The notes under the pieces are model-generated. The model made no database searches. It saw only the letters and a program-made list of their open reading frames with translations, and had not been told where the DNA came from. Positions 1 through 7,946 of a stretch of 64,000 nt of DNA are shown one piece after another (within the stretch, counting starts at the first letter, position 1; each line of letters begins with the position of its first letter). A program made the translations under genes and the position numbers. The stretch lies in the NCBI GenBank assembly GCA_032718475.1, contig JAUCBJ010007517.1, forward strand, positions 1 to 64,000. Reading direction: 5' to 3'. This DNA is from Nemertoderma westbladi (Eukaryota; Xenacoelomorpha; Nemertodermatida; Nemertodermatidae).

Positions 1-265
1 AAAATCGACCTCCGGTGACATAAGGTCCCTTTTCTCGTGGCCAGCCACAATTAATGATTTCAAGAAAAATACTCAGTGACTGTCTGACATTTTGTCGACG
101 ATTTAAAAGTAAAGTAGTACTTTTAGTTAATTAAATTAGGAAATTAATTAAATTAGTGTATGTTAATGGAGGAGGCCGTTGTCGATGACTTTGGTTGAAT
201 GGGGAATAAGTAAGAAGAAATACGGATTGCCTTTATACTAACTTGCAAATTCAGTGTGGGGTGCG
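1..265. other. Flanking DNA, no feature recognised
   Basis: AT-rich sequence leading into the 51-bp minisatellite. I see no open frame, RNA gene or repeat structure here. Confidence 0.5.
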
Positions 266-661
266 GGCACTAATGACTCGCGGGCACTAATGACTCGCGG
301 GCACAAATGACTCAATTGCAGACAAGGTCCTCGGGCACTAATGACTCGCGGGCACTAACGTCTCAATTGCAGACAAGGTCCTCGGGCACTAATGACTCGC
401 GGTCACTAACGTCTCACTTGCAGACATGGTTCCCGGGCACTAATGACTCGCGGGCACTAACGTCTCAATTGCAGACAAGGTCCTCGGTCACTAATAACTC
501 GCGGGCACTAACGTCTCAATTGCAGACAAGGTCCTCGGGCACTAATGACTCGCGGTCACTAACGTCTCACTTGCAGACATGGTTCCCGGGCACTAATGAC
601 TCGCTGGCACTAAAGTCCTCAGACATTAGTGCCCGCGGGCATTAAGGACTCGCAGACACTA
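266..661 (+). repeat. 51-bp minisatellite (17-bp sub-unit)
   Basis: About seven tandem units of 51 bp, each made from GGGCACTAATGACTCGC-like and GGGCACTAACGTCTC-like halves followed by a TTGCAGACAAGGTCC-like segment. Two unit variants alternate (AATTGCAGACAAGG versus CACTTGCAGACATGG). Because 51 is a multiple of three, a 112-residue frame stays open from 307 to 645, but it is only the repeat read in phase and has no coding support. Confidence 0.9.
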
Positions 662-1587
662 ACGTCCCCCAATCATAGATGGGATGTTATTGTTGAAAAA
701 TTAAGTCATTGTTGTCATGTTGATATTGTTTGACGGGATTTTTTGCCGCTTACTCTGGTTGTTTGGTTCCTTCAGAATGTCCCGCATGCTGACAAGTGCA
801 CTTGCAACAAGTGAGTTGTCACTACTTGAGACGTCGAAATTTAGTTGTAATAGGCGATGGTCAGAGACAGGGTTGGGTATCCAATAGGAAAGGTTAAAAA
901 TGAATTAAGTCAATGCTGCAATAGTTGTTGATCAGACACCAGTCTAGTTGACTTTGGTGGTCACCCCTGAAGAAGGTGAAAAACACCAGCATTCTTATTA
1001 AGTGATTGACTGGCAACAGTTGGAATATGGAAATGAGATTATTGGCATCTCTCCCATTGGAGTTGATACATTTATCAGGGTTATATCCGTATCTAACTCC
1101 TGTGTTATCTTTGTTAAGATAGGTCATACAGTAGGTTTACAAATCACAGTTAAAGCGTGTAGGGGCAAACTGAATTGGACTGTTTTTTACAACCAGTTTA
1201 ACGTAACCTGAAAGCATCACTGATTGATATTTCGGGAATGACGGTTTCCCTATATCTAATAGAGATTAGTACACTTTCTTATATAGGCTCTCGTGCTGCG
1301 CGAAGGCCCCACAGCGTGTATTATTATTATGTGCCTAACTTTATACACAATATATTGCTAGGCAATAATAATTTATACTACAACACACAATACAGATTCA
1401 CATTCAAAGAGGCAGGTGAGCATAATTAATTTTACTTATTCTACATAAAGGAGTTTTTGCTAGAGAAACGTTCTGACATTGCTAATAATAATAAATAATT
1501 AATAGGCAATCCAATACAAAAACGTCAATTATGTTACCATTACAAAAGAAATGTATTGGTTAGGAATCGATGAACCAGTTGGAAAGG
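662..1587. other. Non-coding flank with a dispersed 21-bp motif
   Basis: No gene is supported. Positions 1292-1312 hold a 21-bp GC-rich motif (CGTGCTGCGCGAAGGCCCC plus AC) that recurs exactly at 24446-24466 and, inverted, at 30669-30689. The rest is AT-rich with short frames of no recognisable content. Confidence 0.6.
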
Positions 1588-1892
1588 TTACGTCGCGTTT
1601 CGGCAACTGTCACCTTTAGGCAACTCAAATTCGCGTTTCGGCAACTGAACAATTACGTGTCACCAACTGCTATAGTCGCGTTTCGGCAACTCGTAGTTGC
1701 ATTTTGGCGAACTGAAGTCGCGTTTCGGCAACTCGTAGTTGCATTTCGGCGAACTGAAGTCGAGTTTCGGCAACTCGTAGTTGCATTTCGGCAACTGAAC
1801 AATTACGTTTCACAAACTGCTATAGTTGTGTTTCGGCAACTCATAGTTGCATTTCGGCGAACTGAAGTCGCGTTTCGGCAACTAGGTATCGT
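1588..1892 (+). repeat. About 42-bp minisatellite
   Basis: Tandem degenerate units built from GTCGCGTTTCGGCAACT and GTAGTTGCATTTCGGCGAA halves, about seven units with internal indels. A 115-residue frame across it reads as repeated FRQL/VAF words and is a by-product of the repeat. Confidence 0.85.
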
Positions 1893-2824
1893 ATCTGTAT
1901 CTGTAATGTATTTATGACTGCACTCATTATGTAAGTATATTATAAATTATGACAAGTTTAAATTAGTTATAGTTTTTGACGGCAGAGTTGTTAACTGTTG
2001 AATTAGTTACTTAATTTTAAATATACCCGCAGCTAAAGTTGTGCATGTGTACGTTTGGAACTGGAGTCTGTCTGTCTGAATCACAAATCCCGTGTACAAT
2101 TTCCAAGGGAGTTTTTTTAATACAAAGTGAAGCGCACATTGCTGGGCGGGGTTTCCAGCAACAACTTCAGTAAAAATTTATATCAGTTACTATTTTGTTG
2201 AATTGGCTATTTTTTTTAAATATATTTTATTAATATTTTGCTCACTCAGGCTTACCGGTACAATATTACGCTTACAAGGGGATATAGACTTCCACGACAG
2301 GTGTAGTATATCACTAACTCTGATTTTATGGATCATTTTTACGACCATTACTGTACAACCTGATACGACTTGGCTTCCTTAAATTACGACAGTTTCACAC
2401 CATTTAAGAGCTTTCACAACCCACCCCAAAGCCAAAGATAAACTAAACATAAGCAGCATATTTGTGGAATAGCAGTTTGAACCTTCATTAAAATCCCCCC
2501 ACTGCGCTATTGGTACAGTAATAGTCATTTAACCACAGTTAAATGGATTTTCCGCAATGGAGATTGTATATCTTGATATTGCTGCTCCTGGTGACTCATT
2601 AATCCTGTTTAGCTACCTACTGTACCTATACACACAGTATAGACATTTGGTTCAGGGTAACGCATGCTTACTGCACGGTAGGCCTACAGTTTACAAGCCT
2701 TTACCTATTTAGAAAGTGCTTGTGATTGGCTCATTCTAGACCAGGCAGTCAACATTACCGTCTTTGTTTATATTATATTGTATGGGTTTGGCCAAGGCAG
2801 GAAAAATTATTACAATAATACGGT
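1893..2824. other. Non-coding flank, nothing recognised
   Basis: AT-rich unique-looking sequence with poly-T/A tracts. No long frame, RNA or terminal repeat was seen. Confidence 0.5.
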
Positions 2825-2827
2825 GTT

Positions 2828-2897
2828 CGGACACTTCCCCCCCCGACACTTCCTCCCCAGACACTTCCCCCCCGCGGACACTTCCCCCCCCCCCCCC
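2828..2897 (+). repeat. Array of GGACACTTCC units ending in C14
   Basis: Four units of (G)GACACTTCC followed by C-rich spacers, ending in a run of 14 C at 2884-2897. The complementary form, AAGTGTCC with G-rich spacers, occurs as an array at 3806-3868, so the two arrays are inverted relative to each other. Confidence 0.75.
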
Positions 2898-3131
2898 GAC
2901 TGTTCTTAACTTCGCACATTTGTATTTTTCATTTTGTAAGGTAAACGGACCGCTTGTATCCAGATAAGTTGTATCCAATTTTCCTTTCGTAGCTCAGAAA
3001 GTGATCCTTTGCACCCCATTTTACATTTTATAGCCAAGTTTTATTTATGGGTTTTATCAATGCAATTACATCGTATTGTTTTCTAATCTTTAAACAATTA
3101 ATTAGATGACCTATAAATTCCATCCCCGGAA
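2898..3131 (+). repeat. Dispersed repeat, plus-strand copy
   Basis: This stretch matches, in reverse orientation, 32262-32505. Shared words include CATTTTGTAAGGTAAACGGA, GTATCCAGATAAGTTGTA and TTAAACAATTAATTAGATGA. Both copies lie directly beside a long G/C homopolymer (C14 here, G19 at 32506-32524), so the homopolymer is part of, or marks the edge of, the repeat. No coding content was seen; it is probably a non-autonomous element fragment. Confidence 0.8.
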
Positions 3132-3493
3132 TGATATACTGTTTTTATTAACTATAGAATATTATTGTTGCAATCAAAATTATACCTCTCCAGGGTAAAA
3201 TCGACATGCGTCGACCTGTATTCTGTGTTCAGCATTACATATTGATATACATATTACTACTATACATACTATACAGATATTATACACACTACATATTAAA
3301 TTTCCTGGTTACTTGTAATATTTTTAATAGGATTTTGTTGAATTATATAATATTGTAGTAATTTATATATTAAATTGGTCAACATTCAATACAGCTCCTA
3401 CTTTAGGCTTAGTCAATTTATTATCTGATGATACAAACATGAATTAATTATTTCAAAGTGGTCTTAAGTCTTTCACCACGGGCACACAGGGAA
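3132..3493. other. AT-rich flank
   Basis: Unique-looking AT-rich DNA between two repeats; no gene supported. Confidence 0.4.
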
Positions 3494-3637
3494 ATGCCGG
3501 GGTTTGGGGGCGGCAGCCCCCAAGAAAAGAAGCGGGGGTTTGGGGGCGGTAGCCCCCAAGAAAAGAAGCGGGGGTTTGGGGGCGGTAGACCCCAAGAAAA
3601 GAAGCGGGGGTTTGGGGGCGGCAGCCTCCAATTAAAA
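3494..3637 (+). repeat. 36-bp GC-rich minisatellite, four units
   Basis: Four units of 36 bp of the form GAAGCGGGGGTTTGGGGGCG followed by (G)(T/C)AGCCCCCAAGAAAA. Each unit holds a small inverted repeat, GGGGGC...GCCCCC around GG(T/C)A, able to form a hairpin. The GC-rich block stands out sharply from AT-rich surroundings. Confidence 0.9.
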
Positions 3638-3805
3638 GAAATTAAAGGAATTAAAAGAAAAACAAACAAAATTTGACTATAAAAATGTTTCTTTTATAAT
3701 TTTGAAAAAACTTGTCTAGATACAACTTGTCTTGTAACCATCTTTAACTTTTGTTTATTGCTTTGATGCACCCAGATTAATTTCAACACTTTAACTGGGA
3801 GAGAA

Positions 3806-3868
3806 GTGTCCGGGGGATAAGTGTCCGGGGGGAAGTGTCCTACTTGGGCGGGGGGGAAGTGTCCTAGA
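3806..3868 (-). repeat. Inverted partner of the GGACACTTCC array
   Basis: Three to four AAGTGTCC units with G-rich spacers, complementary to the array at 2828-2897. Together they bracket 1.04 kb, which might be the body of a foldback-like element. No target duplication could be identified. Confidence 0.65.
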
Positions 3869-4711
3869 TCCTTACGAGTCATCTCTAGAAAGTCATATGG
3901 GCTGTCCAACATACTTATTTTTTATTCTCTACATGAGGCCGTTAACGCACAAGTATGTGTGCAGGCTGGTCCTCAAGGCGAGAACCATAATATCCTGTAG
4001 AGTGCACCTAATTTAAGGAAGCCAAATGACGTCACTCCCCAAAACAATGCCCATGTAATATAGGAAAGCAAAGAATCTAACGATATGGGTACATTGGTTC
4101 TGCAGGGTGATACTAATGCACATACATGGCAAAGACGCTCACTAGGTGGCGTACGAGACCATCTCCCATTTTCGCTTCGTAAATTATGTGAGAATGTAGG
4201 AAATCTTGAGACTTGTAAAGGCTTTCTTATGATAATCCGTACACATAAATTATAATTATTATAATCAACCTAATTGAGGATTTAATAATGTCCGGTAGAA
4301 TTTAACCAATTGTCTGCTTTTTTTAACCCATTTAATTTTCACTACGTAGGCTTACTGTAATGGTCCCGAGGGGCATATTTACAAACCCCATACAGTCTCG
4401 GCACTGGCAATGTAATTCAACCTGAATTTAGAACCAGATCAGCAGTTGTTGTGATAAGGAACTCAGTGCTGAGACCATATTTATTTATTTATTCGTCCGG
4501 ACTTTTTACACACCCAACGCCCTGTGACTAGCATTGGCTAGCATTGGCTAGCATTGACTAGCATTGACTAGCATTGGCAGGCATTTTTAAACTATAATTC
4601 AAAATGGATGCTTCTATACCTATAAATCAAAATTTACTGCTTCTTGCAGTTATTAACTAACAGAAGAAGGAACAGAAAATATAGGTTGTTTCTGGGTACA
4701 TCCCTTGTGCT
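3869..4711. other. Flank of element A1 with a 10-bp tandem repeat
   Basis: Non-coding. Positions 4527-4585 carry about six copies of a 10-bp word CTAGCATTGG or CTAGCATTGA. No gene was seen. Confidence 0.6.
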
Positions 4712-4716
4712 CATGT
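4712..4716. other. Putative left target-site duplication of A1 (CATGT)
   Basis: CATGT directly precedes the terminal TGTACGCGC at 4717. The same five bases directly follow the inverted terminus at 22617 (22618-22622). Five bases with TG...CA ends is the usual LTR-integrase signature. A chance match of 5 bp is about 1 in 1000, so this is suggestive only. Confidence 0.6.
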
Positions 4717-5574
4717 TGTACGCGCTTTTGAAGACCTTTAGCAGTTTAACCTGCTAAAATTTATATGTCTTTTGGTTTATAAATAGACTTTTAGTAAATG
4801 ACAAGTATTTAATACCAATAAACACAACATTAGCCGAAGCCAGCCTAGTGCGCGTCCATTCACCCGCTGGATATACCCGGGAGACTGGATTCGGATGGGG
4901 CTTAGATTTTATTATTGCAGTGAAGCCTACTGTATTATTCGATTGATCGTTAATAAATAATTTCTGACCAATATTATTCACTTTCGGGAAATATTAACAG
5001 TTCCTTTAGGACGTGGCGCTCTATCTAGGTAAACAGAGATATGACTTATACTAAACACAACGGTAAGGCTTATGTTTCACGTATAAGGCGCATTCTTTAG
5101 GAAATGCTTTGTTATCAGCCACAATCATGCACACTACCGGTACCGCACAATACTGCACACTTATCTGCCGACCGTCAATGAATTTGATCACACATAAAGA
5201 GAACAGCAATTGACTCATGTAGTGCCTATCAAATAGCATTAGGTTCACTACAAACCACGATAACATAAGTCGCAATCGCTATATGTAACCCGTCTCTCTA
5301 ACCTGTAGTGTATCAAGAAAATTGGGAAATTTGGGTTCTTTATAGATGTTCTCCAAATAATAATATTCAACCATCTGATTCAAATAATTACAACAGTAAA
5401 TAGCAGTATAATAATGTATGTTGCAGTGATATAAGACTGCTGCTGATTGCACTGGTTGTACTGGACCGATAACAGTTATACGTTCTATAATCTAAGCCTA
5501 CTAATGTTTCTTCTAAAGTCTGAAACGAATTGACTCTAGAGCCGGTGTTCTTGGCCTAGATAAAAAACAACACA
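4717..5574. repeat. Terminal repeat L of element A1 (LTR-like, 858 bp)
   Basis: Starts TG and ends CA. It is the same length as, and nearly identical to, 21004-21861, with only scattered substitutions (for example GCCGAAGCC versus GCCAAAGCC, and CAGCCAC versus CAGCAAC). This is the pattern of an LTR pair. Its outer ~720 bp also pairs with the inverted copy at 21896-22617 and with the left end of A2 at 33340. Small frames inside it are not coding. Confidence 0.8.
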
Positions 5575-5986
5575 ACAGTAACAAGAAAAAAACAGTAGAC
5601 TGAACACGCCTAGCACGATCTGTAGAATATCTCCACATCGACAGTAAAAATCGCTCTGATTGGCTGTTAAGCTGAAACAAAGAACCATGTGTCCAACGGC
5701 CGTTTCCATGCCAGCAACCAGCTGTTAGATGTCGTAATCTGAATCATCAAGGCTACACTGTGCTAGAGAATTTGACGCATTGCGGGTTTTGTGCCTTACC
5801 ATGTCCGCCAAAGCACACATATAGAAGAATGACGTTTATGTCCGTTAAAACACCTACAACGGTACTTTGCGGGCAGGGGGAGTGATTATATCCGCAAAAG
5901 CTTTTACACCGCTCCCAGAAAATGGGATTCAAGTCTATAAATATACAAAAATCACAGTTTCTAATATACGTAAATACTCTAAACAG
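5575..5986. other. 3' non-coding segment of element A1
   Basis: Lies between terminal repeat L and the stop codon of the last frame. Only about the last 100 bp (from ~5887) is shared with A2 (from ~34303). The ~310 bp nearer the terminus differs completely between the two copies, so the junction of terminal repeat and body is not conserved. Confidence 0.6.
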
Positions 5987-7036
5987 TTAGTCTTTCTTGC
6001 GCGGACGGCGTTTACGCAGTTTTTTAAAGCTGGCCAGAGTCCTTTTCTCTTTGGGGCGAGCCACTTTACAAGGAGGGCTATAACTCCTGGGTGAAGGGTG
6101 CAATATGATTGCATCAGAGTGTGTAGGATTATGGTCGGTGTATCCGCCAGTCGAAGTACCGGGTTGATTGACATCAACGTCGGGGGAGAGGGGTCTAACG
6201 GCCTTGAGAGCGCGTTTTAGGACAGCCGCTCTTACGGGTCCTTTACGAGTGGTCTGAACGAGAGCCGTGGGTGGACCATAGGCAGTCAGAAACCTCCTGG
6301 GTTTAATGGTTCTTTCCAACTCGCGTTCGCGGGCTCGGTATTCGTAAGGCCGTCGATATACTTCCTGTAACTCGGGGTGTGAGTTAACAAATAAGTCTCC
6401 ATAGTCCGGATCCTGACGGATATAATTGATTAAGTTATAGGAATGAAGGTCGCTAGGATTAACACTCCTGAGAAATTTGCGTACAAACTTGGTTGAAATA
6501 CATTCTCCGACGCGCTTCAGTAGTTCGTAACTCGATATGCATGATTTCTGTTCGACAGAAGCGAATAGATAAGGATGGAACGCATAAATTCCTTCGTAAG
6601 CGCGTCCAGGATAATAACGATGGCGCGAATCACAATGTAAATCAGCGTTCGCTTCCCAAGCTCTGATGTAACGTAGTGTGATCATTTCATCTACGCTTTC
6701 CAAATCGTGATTAAAAGGGCAATCGAAACTGGCGTGTCCCTTTAGTTGACAATGGTGACATTGAGTCATAAATTGAGGGCAAACCGCAAAAATGTGCAAG
6801 TTATTGAGTCTGCAATACGCGCAATAAATTTCCATCGCCGGTTGTTCGTGGAAATAGGAACAGCGGACGTTTGTGTCCATGGGCGTAACATGATCTCTCG
6901 ATGCGCATAACCGACAACGTTGCCGAGAAACATAGTTGGCATGGCGATAATCGTACGCAGTGAGACACTGTGGACCTTGATACCATTCTAGGATGTAATC
7001 GTTGTCGCTGTTCCGGGCGCGATAGGCTGAATCTCC
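5987..7036 (-). CDS. Element A extra frame, C-terminal part: Cys-rich, basic-tailed protein
   Basis: The frame is open from 7036 to the stop at 5987; the first ATG is at 6880, but cysteines of the zinc-binding region lie upstream of it, so translation probably enters from the preceding frame. Reading from the N-terminus there are clustered CxxC and CxxC/H motifs (QRCRLCASRDH, YCAYCRLNN, CPQFMTQCHHCQLKGH...DCP), suggesting two or more zinc-binding modules. A less distinctive charged middle follows, then a lysine/arginine-rich tail (KKLRKRRPRKKD) that could act as a nuclear-localisation or nucleic-acid-binding segment. I do not recognise the family. The frame overlaps the preceding one (6988-7431) by about 49 bp in another phase. 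The A2 counterpart is broken by a frameshift and a stop. Confidence 0.6.
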   Translation of the reverse strand, partial: GDSAYRARNSDNDYILEWYQGPQCLTAYDYRHANYVSRQRCRLCASRDHVTPMDTNVRCSYFHEQPAMEIYCAYCRLNNLHIFAVCPQFMTQCHHCQLKGHASFDCPFNHDLESVDEMITLRYIRAWEANADLHCDSRHRYYPGRAYEGIYAFHPYLFASVEQKSCISSYELLKRVGECISTKFVRKFLRSVNPSDLHSYNLINYIRQDPDYGDLFVNSHPELQEVYRRPYEYRARERELERTIKPRRFLTAYGPPTALVQTTRKGPVRAAVLKRALKAVRPLSPDVDVNQPGTSTGGYTDHNPTHSDAIILHPSPRSYSPPCKVARPKEKRTLASFKKLRKRRPRKKD

Positions 7037-7431
7037 TCAGATTCTAGACATATTGGTTCGTCTTCCAAGTGCATAGCTGAGGTGGGCGTGTCTGTCTCTT
7101 CAAGTGGACCTATTGTCTGAATTTCCACGACAGAATAACCTGTGGGGATTCGAGGTCTTTGTATAACAGAGGAGTGCAAGTTCGATATACAAATCTCTTT
7201 GAAAATGGCGAATCCAGCGCTATCCAACTTCTCTGCAGCTGAGTTTCTTAGGCTGAGCTTGGTCAAAGCGCGGTCTTTAAATTGGCTATCCACGTTGCGG
7301 AACGGGGTTAAAAATCGCCGGAAACATTCGAAGTGGATGAATTTATTATGTTTATCTAGCTTAGCGAGTTTGGTCCCAAGTATTAATGGATGGGCGCGTA
7401 TAGTACGACTGCACACACTTGGGCTAGCCAA
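6988..7431 (-). CDS. Element A extra frame, linker segment
   Basis: An open stretch of 147 codons in a third phase, overlapping the exonuclease-like frame at 7383-7431 and the Cys-rich frame at 6988-7036. Its content is unremarkable (an acidic C-terminal part with ESEE and LEDEP) and I recognise no domain. It most likely joins the exonuclease-like part to the Cys-rich part, through a frameshift, a splice event or old indels. The A2 copy keeps only its last ~75 bp and shows the same phase change, so that second overlap is not unique to one copy. Confidence 0.45.
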   Translation of the reverse strand: MASPSVCSRTIRAHPLILGTKLAKLDKHNKFIHFECFRRFLTPFRNVDSQFKDRALTKLSLRNSAAEKLDSAGFAIFKEICISNLHSSVIQRPRIPTGYSVVEIQTIGPLEETDTPTSAMHLEDEPICLESEEIQPIAPGTATTITS

Positions 7432-7946
7432 CCGGCAAGTGCGGTGTTTTCAAAGATCGTGTAGATAGCTAAGGAGGGACGGAGTGGAACACTCATGAAG
7501 CTATACACGGCGCCAGGTGCGGTCAATGGTCCATCAAAGTATAATCGAGAATAATGGTCTCCGTATACTTGTTGATAGTTGATGGGATTTCCGACTTTGA
7601 AATTCCATCCGTATTCCTGAAAGGCAAGATGTCCGATGGAAGTTCGTTGCACCTTTGTAATGTTGCTAGACGTATTAGCATACATGGTGCGGAAGAAACC
7701 TCGACCTTCTGCCCAGGGAGCAATCAGCTGCGTATCTACGAAAGGATATGGGATATTTTCCATATTCCGAAAGTCGTTTTGGAGATCTCCATAAACAGCT
7801 GAGCCGATTTTAAGGATTCTTTCGTTGAACAACATCTCGAGTACGGGCTGAGGTAACATCGATCCATCGATACCCATGGCCGGTTTGCGTTCGGTGTCGA
7901 TGACGTAACGCTGCGCGAGTTCGAATTGTCCATGTCGGAGATTCCT
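7383..7946 (-). CDS. DEDD-type 3'-5' exonuclease-like segment of element A
   Basis: About 187 codons in the same frame as the 764-codon frame upstream, separated from it only by one TAA at 7947-7949. Motifs in order: YVIDTERKP, resembling exonuclease motif I (D-x-E); ILKIGSAVYGDLQNDF, resembling motif II with its conserved Asp; then a SIGHLAFQEYGW segment and an RLYFDGPLTAP...VYS segment resembling the region before motif III (Tyr-x3-Asp). The spacing between motifs I and II is short, and the motif III Asp appears replaced (YSFMSV). The domain call is therefore tentative and this copy may be catalytically dead. Such enzymes trim single-stranded or RNA-paired ends. Finding one downstream of a BEL/Pao integrase is unexpected. 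Confidence 0.5.
   Translation of the reverse strand, partial: RNLRHGQFELAQRYVIDTERKPAMGIDGSMLPQPVLEMLFNERILKIGSAVYGDLQNDFRNMENIPYPFVDTQLIAPWAEGRGFFRTMYANTSSNITKVQRTSIGHLAFQEYGWNFKVGNPINYQQVYGDHYSRLYFDGPLTAPGAVYSFMSVPLRPSLAIYTIFENTALAGWLAQVCAVVLYAPIH

Noticed and set aside
307-645. 112-codon repeat protein
   Set aside because: Purely the 51-bp minisatellite, which stays open because 51 is divisible by three.
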